A stretch of 64,000 nt of DNA from G963665085 sp963665085 (GTDB lineage Bacteria > Bacteroidota > Bacteroidia > Bacteroidales > JAAAOM01). The position numbers and the translations under genes are program-made. Each line of letters begins with the position of its first letter. Position 1 is the first letter of the stretch. Where the stretch lies: positions 2,728,001 to 2,792,000 of the forward strand of contig CAXXXS010000001.1 in the NCBI GenBank assembly GCA_963665085.2, given 5' to 3'. Shown in pieces: positions 18,461 to 27,746 of the stretch. The notes under the pieces were generated by a model. It saw only the letters and a list, made by a program, of their open reading frames with translations. It was not told where the DNA came from and made no database searches.

Positions 18461-21274
18461 ATGAGAATTAAAACTACTTTTTTATCCTTATTGTTCGTTT
18501 TGGGTTTAAGCCTAACTGCTTTTTCTCAAACTGAAAAAACTCTTGAAGCTGGGGATGGCTTCTTAAACGACCAGATTGTAGGTGATACAGCAACAGATGG
18601 TACCAGAACCGAAACTGTTTACGTCTTAAGACGTGGTGCTGAGTATCTGGTTAGTGGAGTTTTTGAAAACCATGGATGGAAGATACACATGAAGGCTGAA
18701 GATGGTGATGGAGATTTACCTATCGTGCGTGTTTATCCAGATGCAGAAGGTGCTATACCTTGGACAATGACTGGTTTGTATGGCGATCTTGAAATAGAAA
18801 ATCTGTATATTGATTGTCAACCTTCTGATACAGAACAACCACCAGCATCATGGCCTTTTGTTTCTAATGCTGAAGGTGCAAGTGTTACATATGAAGGTTG
18901 TGTAATTGCTAATGCAGGTCAAGGTGGAGTTGGTATCTGGGGTGCCGCAGATTCAGTTATAATAAATAACTGTGAATTCCTGAATATGGGTAATATCAGT
19001 TCTTTAGATTTAGGTAATGGACGTATAATCGATTGTCGTTCAAGTGAAATCAACTATTTAGCATTGACTAACAATACATTTGTTAATACTGTAGACAGAA
19101 TCCTTCGTCACCGTGGAGGTTCAGGTGTACTAAAAGAAGTTGTTTTTGACCATAATACAATTGTTAACAATGCAGCTTACCACGGATTTATCGAATTAGG
19201 TAACGTTGGAAATAGTGTTCAAATAACAAATAACCTTATGATTGACTGTATGGGACTTGGAGCAGATCAATCCGATGAGGTAAGGTTAACAGAATTAGAT
19301 GCTCACGGAGAAACAGATGATTCAGGTAACCCATTAATGGTTTGGGTAGGTTCAATTCCAAATGATACTACGGTTTATACAATAAATAAAAATATTTATT
19401 CAGTATCTGATAAATTGCAAACATTCTATACATCAGAAGGTGTTGATGAAGGTCCGGATCAAATCCTAACAGCACATATCACTGGTAAATTAGGTGATGA
19501 TGCAGCTACTGCATGGGTTAAGAAAGATGTGTCATTAGGTGAGGTACCAGAAGCAATGACTGAGTTATATACCTGGTATTACTCACCAGAAGGAGCTAAC
19601 AAACAAAAAATAACTACAGACGAAGTAGATTATGATAAAAAATCTTACAGCTACTGGCTAAATGATTTAGATGGCAGTTATTCTGTTACAGATTCAGATT
19701 TTACAGGTACTGATGATGTTGCAGTAGGTGATCCAAGATGGGGTTCATCTGTTACTATTCCTGCTTATGAAGTAGTATTAGAAGCTGGAGATGGTTTCTT
19801 GAACGATCAGATTGTTGGTGATACAGCATCAGACGGAACAAGAATTGAAACAGTATATGTGCTAAGAAGAGATGCTGAATATTTAGTAAGTGGAGTTTTT
19901 GAAAATCATGGATGGAAGATACATATAAAAGCTGAAGATGGTGATGGAGCATTACCTATCGTGCGTGTTTATCCAGATGCAGAAGGTGCTATACCTTGGA
20001 CAATGACTGCTTTGTATGGCGATCTTGAAATAGAAAATCTGTATATTGATTGTCAACCTTCTGATACAGAACAACCACCAGCATCATGGCCTTTTGTTTC
20101 TAATGCTGAAGGTGCAAGTGTTACATATGAAAGTTGTGTAATTGCTAATGCAGGTCAAGGTGGAGTTGGTATCTGGGGTGCCGCAGATTCAGTAATAATA
20201 AATAACTGTCAGTTCTTTAATATGGGTAATATCAGCTCTTTAGATTTAGGTAATGGCCGTATTATCGATTGTCGTTCTAGTGAAATCAACTATTTGGCAA
20301 TGACAAACAATACATTTGTTAATACAGTAGACAGAATCCTTCGTCACCGTGGAGGTTCAGGTGTTCTAAAAGAAGTTATTTTTGATCACAATACAATTGT
20401 TAACAATGCTGCATATCACGGATTTATCGAACTTGGTAACGTAGGTAATAGTGTTCAAATAACAAATAACCTTATGATTGACTGTATGGGACTTGGAGCA
20501 GATCAAAGTGATGCAGTAAGGTTAACAGAACTTGACGCTCATGGCGAAACTGATGATTCAGGTAATCCATTAATGGTTTGGGTAGGATCAATTCCAAATG
20601 ATACTACGGTTTATACAATAAATAAAAACATCTACACAGTATCAGATAAATTACAGACATTCTATACATCAGAAGAAGTTGATGAAGGTCCGGATCAAAT
20701 CTTAACAGCACATATCACTGGTAAATTAGGTGATGATGCAGCTACTGCATGGGTGAAAAAAGACATTTCTCTTGTTGATGCTCCTGAAGCAATGACAGAG
20801 TTATATACTTGGTATTACTCAGCAGACGGAGCTAACAAACAAAAAATAACTACTGATGAAGTAGATTATGATAAAAAATCATATAGCTACTGGTTAAATG
20901 ATTTGGATTGTGGTTATGAAATGCCTGATGATGATCTTATTGGAACTGATGATATTGCTGTTGGTGACCCACGTTGGGAAGCTACAACAACAGGAATTAG
21001 TGGAATTAGTAGTGTTAAAGGAATAGAATTGAGTTGTTATCCTAATCCATTAACTCAATCTGCTACAGTTCAATTTAATCTTGACCAGGATTCTGATGTT
21101 ACAATTAATATCTATGATATTACGGGTAGATCTATCAGACAAATAAATGCAGGTTATTATACTTCAGGAGTAAATAATGTTGTAATAAATAGAGGAAATA
21201 TGTCTCGTGGTGTTTATATCTTAAACATTAAGGCTGGAACAAGTAATGGATTTATGAAAATTACTGTCAAGTAA
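18461..21274 (+). CDS. Secreted two-module parallel beta-helix protein with T9SS sorting domain
   Basis: A 937-residue exported protein. It has a signal peptide (1-22, ending TAFSQ), then two almost identical modules of about 412 residues (about 27-438 and 439-850). A T9SS type A sorting domain follows (about 862-937, CYPNPLTQSATVQFNL ... GVYILNIKAG). Each module has short beta-helix-like turns (VIINNCEFLNMGN, LALTNNTFVNTVDR, VFDHNTIVNNAAYHGF, VQITNNLMIDC). This resembles the right-handed beta-helix (DUF5123/polysaccharide-lyase-like) proteins often encoded next to TonB receptors. No catalytic residues can be assigned. The context suggests a surface carbohydrate-binding or -cleaving protein feeding the receptor at 15427. 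The DNA of the two modules shows a conversion-like identical tract. Confidence 0.8.
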   Translation: MRIKTTFLSLLFVLGLSLTAFSQTEKTLEAGDGFLNDQIVGDTATDGTRTETVYVLRRGAEYLVSGVFENHGWKIHMKAEDGDGDLPIVRVYPDAEGAIPWTMTGLYGDLEIENLYIDCQPSDTEQPPASWPFVSNAEGASVTYEGCVIANAGQGGVGIWGAADSVIINNCEFLNMGNISSLDLGNGRIIDCRSSEINYLALTNNTFVNTVDRILRHRGGSGVLKEVVFDHNTIVNNAAYHGFIELGNVGNSVQITNNLMIDCMGLGADQSDEVRLTELDAHGETDDSGNPLMVWVGSIPNDTTVYTINKNIYSVSDKLQTFYTSEGVDEGPDQILTAHITGKLGDDAATAWVKKDVSLGEVPEAMTELYTWYYSPEGANKQKITTDEVDYDKKSYSYWLNDLDGSYSVTDSDFTGTDDVAVGDPRWGSSVTIPAYEVVLEAGDGFLNDQIVGDTASDGTRIETVYVLRRDAEYLVSGVFENHGWKIHIKAEDGDGALPIVRVYPDAEGAIPWTMTALYGDLEIENLYIDCQPSDTEQPPASWPFVSNAEGASVTYESCVIANAGQGGVGIWGAADSVIINNCQFFNMGNISSLDLGNGRIIDCRSSEINYLAMTNNTFVNTVDRILRHRGGSGVLKEVIFDHNTIVNNAAYHGFIELGNVGNSVQITNNLMIDCMGLGADQSDAVRLTELDAHGETDDSGNPLMVWVGSIPNDTTVYTINKNIYTVSDKLQTFYTSEEVDEGPDQILTAHITGKLGDDAATAWVKKDISLVDAPEAMTELYTWYYSADGANKQKITTDEVDYDKKSYSYWLNDLDCGYEMPDDDLIGTDDIAVGDPRWEATTTGISGISSVKGIELSCYPNPLTQSATVQFNLDQDSDVTINIYDITGRSIRQINAGYYTSGVNNVVINRGNMSRGVYILNIKAGTSNGFMKITVK

Positions 21275-21300
21275 TTTAGTTCAGTTGTTTAGTAAAGTGA

Positions 21301-21338
21301 AAACCTGTTTAGCTATATGCTAAACAGGTTTCTTTATT
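21301..21338. terminator. Bidirectional terminator between the beta-helix gene and xseA
   Basis: AAACCTGTTTAGC (21301-21313) pairs perfectly over 13 bp with GCTAAACAGGTTT (21319-21331) around a TATAT loop. A- and T-rich sequence on the two sides lets it serve both convergent genes. Confidence 0.85.
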
Positions 21339-21354
21339 GTTATCACAATATTTT

Positions 21355-22659
21355 TTATTTTACATCCTTAATCTGACTTAAAGATTCACCATCATAGAAT
21401 TTTGTAATGATAGTATCATTCTCAGATAACTGTTTTGAAGAGTCAACTACTTTGTTTCCTTTCAGTGTTATTGTATAACCCCTTTTTAGTGTCTTTAAAG
21501 GATCTAATAAAGCAATGGATTTTAAATGCTTTTCCAGTCTTAGTTTTTCCTTTTCCAGTTTAATTTTTAATAAGCCGGGAATAGAATTCTCTAATTCATG
21601 AAGTTTGTTTTTCTCTACAAGCAATTTTTTATCAAACAAAGCTTCTAATTTATGTCCCTTTATATCTAATTTGGATGAGGCTTGAGAAATCTGTTTTGAT
21701 GTAGAATAAGACATCTGGTGTGCCATACGCATCAATTTATCATTGTTTGAATTAATTTGATCTAAGATATTGTCTGTGATTGCTCTTACATTCTCAACCA
21801 GATTGCTTTCAAAATCATAAAGTTTATCAATTAGAAATTCTGCAACTGCTGTTGGCGTTTTTAATTTCGTATGAGCTACAATATCCAGAATTGTTTCATC
21901 TCTTTCATGGCCAATTCCTGTAAGTATAGGAATTGGAGAATTTGCAATCTTCGCAGCAATGGAGTAATTGTTAAAGCAATTTAAATCAGATTGAGAGCCT
22001 CCACCCCGGATTATAACAACTAAATCAAATAAACTGCTATGTTTAATAATCTTATTTAAAGCTTCTAAGATGGAATGTTCAGCCTCGTTGCCTTGCATAA
22101 TAGCGGGAAATATTTTTGTATAATAGGAATAACCAAATCCGTTATTTAAAAGTTGTTCCTGGAAATCCTGGTAGCCGGCAGCCGTTGGAGAAGATATTAT
22201 AGCTATTTTTTGAGGGCATAATGGTAAATCAAGAAGTTTATTTTTATTTATTAATTCTTCGGATTCAAGTTTTCTGAGAATTTCTTTCTTTTGTCTTTCA
22301 AGATCGCCAAGGGTAAATGATGGATCAATTCCTTTAATATTAAAACTGAAGCCATAAAGTTCATGATATTCAACAGAAAGGTTTAGTCTCACTTTTATTC
22401 CTTCAACTAAAAGTTGTCCTGTTGACTGTTCAAAGAAGGGCTTTATTTCTCTAAATACATTTGCCCAAATTGTAGCTCTTGCTTTAGCAAGTAATTTTGT
22501 ACCTTCTATGTCCTTTTCTATTAATTCAAGATAACAATGACCGTTTCTATTTACTTTTAAATCATTTATTTCAGCTGTTATCCATAAATTTTCAGGGAAA
22601 GCTTCATATAGAGCAGTTTTTATTGCCTGGTTTACTTCGAAAAGAGAATATGTGTCCAT
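21355..22659 (-). CDS. xseA: Exodeoxyribonuclease VII large subunit
   Basis: A 434-residue XseA. It has an N-terminal OB-fold (LFEVNQAIKTALYEAFPENLWITAEI ... CYLELIEK) and a catalytic domain with ICSPTAAGYQDF-like and VVIIRGGGSQSDLNCFNNY motifs plus TGIGHERDETILDIVA. A long coiled region ends in the conserved LKRGYTITLKGNK. With the small subunit XseB it degrades single-stranded DNA from both ends. XseB normally follows directly, but here the gene runs into a terminator, so the small subunit must be encoded elsewhere. The start lies four bases after the stop of the subtilase gene, indicating an operon with it. Confidence 0.93.
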   Translation of the reverse strand: MDTYSLFEVNQAIKTALYEAFPENLWITAEINDLKVNRNGHCYLELIEKDIEGTKLLAKARATIWANVFREIKPFFEQSTGQLLVEGIKVRLNLSVEYHELYGFSFNIKGIDPSFTLGDLERQKKEILRKLESEELINKNKLLDLPLCPQKIAIISSPTAAGYQDFQEQLLNNGFGYSYYTKIFPAIMQGNEAEHSILEALNKIIKHSSLFDLVVIIRGGGSQSDLNCFNNYSIAAKIANSPIPILTGIGHERDETILDIVAHTKLKTPTAVAEFLIDKLYDFESNLVENVRAITDNILDQINSNNDKLMRMAHQMSYSTSKQISQASSKLDIKGHKLEALFDKKLLVEKNKLHELENSIPGLLKIKLEKEKLRLEKHLKSIALLDPLKTLKRGYTITLKGNKVVDSSKQLSENDTIITKFYDGESLSQIKDVK

Positions 22660-22663
22660 GGAA

Positions 22664-24361
22664 TTATCGAATCACTTTAACTATTTTACTATTTTCTGAC
22701 TGCTGGATTTTTACAAAGTATATCCCAAGTGGATAGTTCTCAAGAAAATCCAGTTTATATTGAAGAATATTTGTAACTGAAGTTATTTCCTCAGTATGTT
22801 TTAATCGGCCATTAATGTCATAAACATCAAATTTAATGGAAGGGGTTTCAAGATCTGTAAGTGTTACTTCTACAAAGTTTCCCCAGTTTGTATATTTAAG
22901 GTATGCTGAAAATGTCTCAGATGGTAAAGATAAATTCTGTAAATATTCATAAGCTATTTTAAAATCAGGGATACCATAGCCGTATAGATAATCCGGATTG
23001 TTATATCTGTCAGAAGAATATCTGACGGCATCGATAATCTGAGAATTTTTCATTTCCGGGAAAGCTTGCCATAAACAAGAAACCAATCCTGTCATCATGG
23101 GTGCTGAAAATGATGTACCATTACCATAAACAAACTCACCACTAGTGCTAACTAAGGCTGTTGACCAGCCAACAGAGACAATATCGGGTTTTATCCTTCC
23201 ATCATAAGAAGGCCCTATAGAACTGAAAGAAGCAATTTCTCCTCCTGTATTTATTGCACCAATAGTCAAAATATTATTAGCGTCAGCAGGGGCTGTTATA
23301 TATTTCCAGGGATCATTACCTTCATTACCAGCACTTATTACCAGTAACATACCTTTTGAAGCTGCAATTTCTGCTGCTCGTGAAATATAGGTAGAATCAC
23401 CAGTCATATCTTCATAATCGTAATCTTGGGAAGAATCGTCGAAAACACTATATCCCAACGAAGTATTTATAACATCAACACCGGTACTGTCTGCAAATTC
23501 AGCTGCTGCAATCCAGTTTGCTTCTTCAATACGAAATTCACTCGAAGCATCTTCTGTTCGTAATAACCAAAAATTGGCCCTTGGGGCAGTTCCAAGATAT
23601 TCATTGGGTACATTCGCTCCAATTATAGATAATACATTGGTGCCGTGTGAATGCGTATTAAAAATATCGCTAACAGGATTAACAAAATCTTTGTAACCCA
23701 ATATTCGATTGTTTATCCATAGACTGTCGAATGCAGGAATTATATCTGCATTATAAAAACCGGCATCAATAACGGCTATTTGTATACCGTCACCTAAAAA
23801 TCCTTCATTATGCAACCAATCGCCGTTGTGTAAATTAATCTGATTATAGGAATATCCATATCCATTAACTGGAGCACTGGTTAAAAGAGATTGTTCCTGT
23901 TCTAAATTGAATTTGTTATTTAAGGTTTTTAATTGTTGAGAAACAGACAAAAGTTCAATGTTATCTACAAAAGATAATCCTGCTATTTCTGAGATAACTG
24001 TGTTGTCGCTCGTCTCAATAACAACCGCGTTAAGCCATTTTAGAGGATATAGAACATTTACGTCATAGTTTTTAATGTTGGCAATATAATTTTTATTTAC
24101 AGGTAAGTCTGTTTCATTAATTTTTATGTTTTGAGAAATTCTTCTATTAATTGCCCTTTGGGAAAGAAAAGCATCAGGATTTGATACCGTATAACCTGAA
24201 TTGTTTTTATCAGTGAATTTTATTAAGTATTTATAGGTAATCTGAGCGTCAATTTTGAATGAGATTAGTGCAATAATAGCCACCAAAAATAAAAATTGAA
24301 GATTTGTTCTTTTAAATTTTAATTTGTTAAGAATATATAATTGTAGTCTATACAAAAGCAT
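22664..24361 (-). CDS. Secreted subtilisin-like (S8) serine peptidase with T9SS sorting domain
   Basis: 565 residues from the chosen ATG. The frame stays open to 24421, but the ATG at 24361 puts the signal peptide (LQFLFLVAIIALISFKIDAQ, about 21-40) nearer the N-terminus and lies just past the upstream stop at 24366. A propeptide-like region is followed by the S8 domain with the triad Asp199 (IAVIDAG), His239 (HSHGTNV) and Ser417 (GNGTSFSAPMMTG), plus the oxyanion-site Asn in SAGNEG. The C-terminal ~75 residues are a T9SS-type sorting domain ending in GIYFVKIQQSENSKIVKVIR. It is an extracellular or surface peptidase of unknown specificity, in an operon with the MORN-like protein and xseA. Confidence 0.88.
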   Translation of the reverse strand: MLLYRLQLYILNKLKFKRTNLQFLFLVAIIALISFKIDAQITYKYLIKFTDKNNSGYTVSNPDAFLSQRAINRRISQNIKINETDLPVNKNYIANIKNYDVNVLYPLKWLNAVVIETSDNTVISEIAGLSFVDNIELLSVSQQLKTLNNKFNLEQEQSLLTSAPVNGYGYSYNQINLHNGDWLHNEGFLGDGIQIAVIDAGFYNADIIPAFDSLWINNRILGYKDFVNPVSDIFNTHSHGTNVLSIIGANVPNEYLGTAPRANFWLLRTEDASSEFRIEEANWIAAAEFADSTGVDVINTSLGYSVFDDSSQDYDYEDMTGDSTYISRAAEIAASKGMLLVISAGNEGNDPWKYITAPADANNILTIGAINTGGEIASFSSIGPSYDGRIKPDIVSVGWSTALVSTSGEFVYGNGTSFSAPMMTGLVSCLWQAFPEMKNSQIIDAVRYSSDRYNNPDYLYGYGIPDFKIAYEYLQNLSLPSETFSAYLKYTNWGNFVEVTLTDLETPSIKFDVYDINGRLKHTEEITSVTNILQYKLDFLENYPLGIYFVKIQQSENSKIVKVIR

Positions 24362-24365
24362 TGTT

Positions 24366-25148
24366 TTATCTATAAACTTCCTCAATTGTTGGCTCTGAAA
24401 GTGTTCCTTTGTTTTTTTCAATTAATTCAAAGAAATCTTGTTCTTCTTCTGTTAGATCATCAATGTTCTCAGGTTGCCCATCAATAAATTTAAGCTCTCT
24501 TTCTTTTTCTCCTTCCGGATTGAAATATTGCCAGATTCCATCCATTTTTCCTAATTTGTAAAAACCAACAACCTCAGGCCTGCCATTGCTGTAATAAACA
24601 TAATACGATCCATTTATTTCTCCGTCAACGAATGCCCCTTTTGATTTTGGTGTACTATCTTCATAGAACTGTTCCCATTCTCCGTTCTTTTTATTGTTTT
24701 TCCAGTTAATAAATTCAGCAAGGGTACCATTTGGGTAATAATTTTTTTCACTGCCTTCTTTATTATCCAGGTTAAAATGCTCTGTTTTTACGAGCGTTGA
24801 ATCGAAAAAACTATAATAATTCCACGCTCCATGTTTTTTATTATTTATATATAAACCCTCTGAAGCCACTACACCATTTTGATAATAAATTGTTGTTTGA
24901 ACGCTGTCACCAGAATCATAAAAAAGCATGAGCGCTTTTATTGAGCCATCATCAAAATAACGTTTCATTTCACCAGTTGGTTTATTATCTTTAAATGTTC
25001 CCTCATAGAGTTTGTTTCTATTTGGATAATATTTAATCCATAATCCTTGTTTCAATCCTTTATCATCAGTTTTGTTCGTTTCTGATTGTGAATAAGATAT
25101 CATGCAAAATGATAATATAACGCTAAGCAATAATGAAAATCTTCGCAT
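24366..25148 (-). CDS. Exported MORN-repeat protein (YwqK-like)
   Basis: 260 residues from the ATG at 25148, which directly precedes a signal peptide (RRFSLLLSVILSFCMISYSQ). Upstream in-frame ATGs would bury it. The mature protein is a run of MORN-like repeats of about 23 residues: GLWIKYYPNRNKLYEGTF, GAWNYYSFF, GEWEQFYEDSTPKSKGAF, GSYYVYYSNGRPEVVGFY, GIWQYFNPEGE. Such proteins are often annotated as YwqK-family antitoxins, but no toxin lies nearby, so I would not use that name functionally. It is probably periplasmic or outer-membrane associated, first in an operon with the subtilase and xseA. Confidence 0.75.
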   Translation of the reverse strand: MRRFSLLLSVILSFCMISYSQSETNKTDDKGLKQGLWIKYYPNRNKLYEGTFKDNKPTGEMKRYFDDGSIKALMLFYDSGDSVQTTIYYQNGVVASEGLYINNKKHGAWNYYSFFDSTLVKTEHFNLDNKEGSEKNYYPNGTLAEFINWKNNKKNGEWEQFYEDSTPKSKGAFVDGEINGSYYVYYSNGRPEVVGFYKLGKMDGIWQYFNPEGEKERELKFIDGQPENIDDLTEEEQDFFELIEKNKGTLSEPTIEEVYR

Positions 25149-25222
25149 ATCCTGTCTCAATTTTTTATTAAAGTTATAACATATCGGCAAAAGCATCAAA
25201 GGTTATACCGTTTCTGTTAAAA

Positions 25223-25252
25223 TAAAAAAAGCCCCGCTAATTTGCGAGGCTT
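25223..25252 (-). terminator. Terminator of dnaK
   Basis: Read on the minus strand, AAGCCTCGC pairs with GCGGGGCTT (one mismatch) around AAATTA, followed by a long T run. It begins about 25 bases after the dnaK stop. Confidence 0.8.
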
Positions 25253-25275
25253 CGAATTAAGAATATATTTTGAAA

Positions 25276-27195
25276 TTATTTTACTTCTTCAAAATCAACA
25301 TCGGTTACTTCACCGTCATTAGAACTACTGTTTCCTCCTGCATTTGCTTGGCCATCAGCCCCGGCTTGAGGGCCTGCTTGTCCGCCAGCTTGTTGGCTAG
25401 CTTTATACATTTCCTCAGATGCAGCTTGCCAAACAGTATTTAATTCGTTTGTTGCTTTATCAATTGCATCTATATCCTGAGTTTTGTGTGCTTCTTTAAG
25501 ATTATTTAAAGCCGCTTCAATAGGGCCTTTTTTATCCGCAGGAAGTTTATCACCAAACTCTTTTAATTGCTTCTCGCTTTGGAAAATCAAGCTGTCTGCT
25601 GCATTAAGTTTATCAATTTTCTCTTTTGCTTGTTTATCGGCATCTTCATTTGCCTTAGCTTCATCACGCATCTTTTTGATTTCATCATCGCTTAATCCGG
25701 ACGATGCTTCAATTCTGATACGTTGTTCTTTACCAGTACCTTTATCTTTTGCCGAAACATGTAATATTCCATTTGCATCAATATCAAAAGTAACTTCAAC
25801 TTGTGGTATACCACGTGGTGCCGGTGGAATTCCATCGAGGTGGAAACGTCCGATCGTTTTGTTTCCTGCAGCCATTGGCCTTTCTCCCTGAAGCACGTGA
25901 ATCTCAACAGATGGTTGATTATCAGCTGCAGTTGTAAAAGTCTCAGACTTTTTAGTTGGAATCGTTGTATTTGATTCAATCAGTTTTGTCATTACACCTC
26001 CCATAGTTTCTATACCAAGAGAAAGCGGGGTAACGTCTAGAAGCAATACATCTTTAACATCACCTGTTAATACACCCCCTTGAATTGCAGCACCAATTGC
26101 AACAACCTCGTCTGGGTTAACACCTTTAGAAGGTTTTTTGCCAAAGAATTTTTCTACAATTTCCTGGATTGCAGGAATACGTGTAGAACCACCTACAAGA
26201 ATAACTTCGTCAACTTCAGAAGCACTCATTCCAGCATCAGATAAAGCTTTTTTACATGGCTCAATAGTAGCTTGTATTAAACTATCTGCAAGTTTTTCAA
26301 AGTTTGCACGGGACAATGTTTTTACCAAGTGTTTTGGAATACCATCAACCGGCATAATATAGGGTAGATTGATTTCAGTACTTGTTGAGCTTGAAAGTTC
26401 AATCTTAGCTTTTTCAGCAGCTTCTTTAAGACGCTGCATGGCCATTGGATCTTTTTTCAAGTCAATTCCTTCATCTTTTTTAAATTCATCTGCTAACCAA
26501 TCGATAATAACCTGGTCAAAATCATCTCCACCAAGATGAGTATCACCATTTGTAGATTTTACTTCGAAAACGCCATCACCTAATTCAAGGATTGAGATAT
26601 CGAAAGTACCACCACCAAGGTCAAAAACAGCAACTTTTACGTCATTTGCTTTTTTATCTAATCCGTAAGTAAGAGCAGCAGCTGTTGGTTCGTTAATAAT
26701 TCTTTTTACTGTTAAACCTGCAATTTCACCAGCTTCTTTTGTAGCCTGGCGTTGTGAATCATTAAAATAAGCAGGAACTGTAATAACGGCTTCAGTAACT
26801 TCCTGTCCAAGATAATCTTCGGCAGTTTTCTTCATCTTCTGAAGGACCATTGCTGAAATTTCTTGTGGGGTATACTGTCTGTCGTCTATTTTTACACGTG
26901 GTGTATTGTTATCACCCTTAACAACTTCGTAAGGAACCCTGCTAATCTCTTTTGAAACATTTCCATAGCCTTCACCCATAAAACGCTTGATAGAAAAAAT
27001 AGTTTTCTGAGGATTTGTTATTGCTTGACGTTTTGCCGGATCCCCAACTTTTCTTTCTCCATTTTCAACAAAAGCAACAACAGATGGAGTTGTTCGTTTG
27101 CCCTCGCTGTTAGGGATAACTACAGGTTCATTTCCCTCCATTACTGAAACACAGGAGTTTGTTGTACCTAAGTCTATTCCAATTATTTTACCCAT
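25276..27195 (-). CDS. dnaK: Chaperone DnaK (Hsp70)
   Basis: A 639-residue Hsp70. The nucleotide-binding domain begins GKIIGIDLGTTNSCVSVMEG and contains AVFDLGGGTFDISILELGDG and VGGSTRIPAIQ. The substrate-binding domain (about 385-505, DVTPLSLGIETMGG) and the helical lid are followed by a Gly/Ala/Gln-rich tail ending in VTDVDFEEVK, the usual EEVK-type end. Together with DnaJ and GrpE it refolds proteins in the cytoplasm. grpE and dnaJ are not adjacent, so the gene is monocistronic with its own terminator. I found no CIRCE-like inverted repeat in the leader. Confidence 0.98.
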   Translation of the reverse strand: MGKIIGIDLGTTNSCVSVMEGNEPVVIPNSEGKRTTPSVVAFVENGERKVGDPAKRQAITNPQKTIFSIKRFMGEGYGNVSKEISRVPYEVVKGDNNTPRVKIDDRQYTPQEISAMVLQKMKKTAEDYLGQEVTEAVITVPAYFNDSQRQATKEAGEIAGLTVKRIINEPTAAALTYGLDKKANDVKVAVFDLGGGTFDISILELGDGVFEVKSTNGDTHLGGDDFDQVIIDWLADEFKKDEGIDLKKDPMAMQRLKEAAEKAKIELSSSTSTEINLPYIMPVDGIPKHLVKTLSRANFEKLADSLIQATIEPCKKALSDAGMSASEVDEVILVGGSTRIPAIQEIVEKFFGKKPSKGVNPDEVVAIGAAIQGGVLTGDVKDVLLLDVTPLSLGIETMGGVMTKLIESNTTIPTKKSETFTTAADNQPSVEIHVLQGERPMAAGNKTIGRFHLDGIPPAPRGIPQVEVTFDIDANGILHVSAKDKGTGKEQRIRIEASSGLSDDEIKKMRDEAKANEDADKQAKEKIDKLNAADSLIFQSEKQLKEFGDKLPADKKGPIEAALNNLKEAHKTQDIDAIDKATNELNTVWQAASEEMYKASQQAGGQAGPQAGADGQANAGGNSSSNDGEVTDVDFEEVK

Positions 27196-27746
27196 GTTAA
27201 TATTATTTTATTCTAAATTAATTTTCGTTTCACATGTTTAGTCAATGATTATGCCATTAGATGTTATTTATGTATTTATGAAAATATGACACCCGGATAA
27301 AAAGAATGTGTTTTTGTTTGAGTGACAAAAAGTCATAAAGGTTTGGGCTGCGAATAGCTTTGTTTATTAAAAGACTGACATAGAAATGAAAAAATACTGC
27401 CTGTTTTTTGTTTGCCTGGGCATTCTGTTTTAATGATTTTTTTAATAGCAGGTTCATGGGATTAATATAAAACTGACCGTAAGATATTTTGTAACAAATT
27501 ATGTAGTCTTTCGTAAAACTATTATTGTTTTCCATGCTAGAAGATTTTTGAATAAACTCAAGGATTATTTGTTGTACAGTTATTTGTTTCGAACATAAAA
27601 CCACTCATAAATCATAAAAGAAATAACCCTTTAATAACATTATGTTAAGAGGGTTTTTATGATTGTTTCCTAAATCTACTTTTTGTTTTGAATAGTCATG
27701 CTTAGAGCTAAGGGCAAAGTATACATTAATAAATTTTTATTTTTTA
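27196..27746. other. Gene-free spacer between dnaK and the kinase cluster
   Basis: This 550-base divergent region must hold the dnaK promoter and that of the kinase genes. A minus-strand frame of 115 codons inside it has no family features, and I do not count it as a gene. AACCCT (27625-27630) and AGGGTT (27650-27655) can form a long imperfect hairpin followed by TTTTT on the plus strand, of unknown role. Confidence 0.4.

Noticed and set aside
24366..25148. Toxin-antitoxin system based on the YwqK-like name
   Set aside because: The protein has a signal peptide and MORN-like repeats, and no toxin gene is adjacent; the operon partners are a subtilase and xseA.
25149..25275. CIRCE-type heat-shock operator near dnaK
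   Set aside because: Neither the upstream leader nor this flank contains the TTAGCACTC-N9-GAGTGCTAA inverted repeat.
25484..25891. 135-codon frame antisense to dnaK
   Set aside because: Antisense openness is common across the highly biased dnaK coding sequence; the product has no family signature.
27257..27604. 115-codon minus-strand frame upstream of dnaK
   Set aside because: No signal, domain or plausible composition for a protein; it covers the dnaK promoter region and looks like chance openness in AT-rich DNA.
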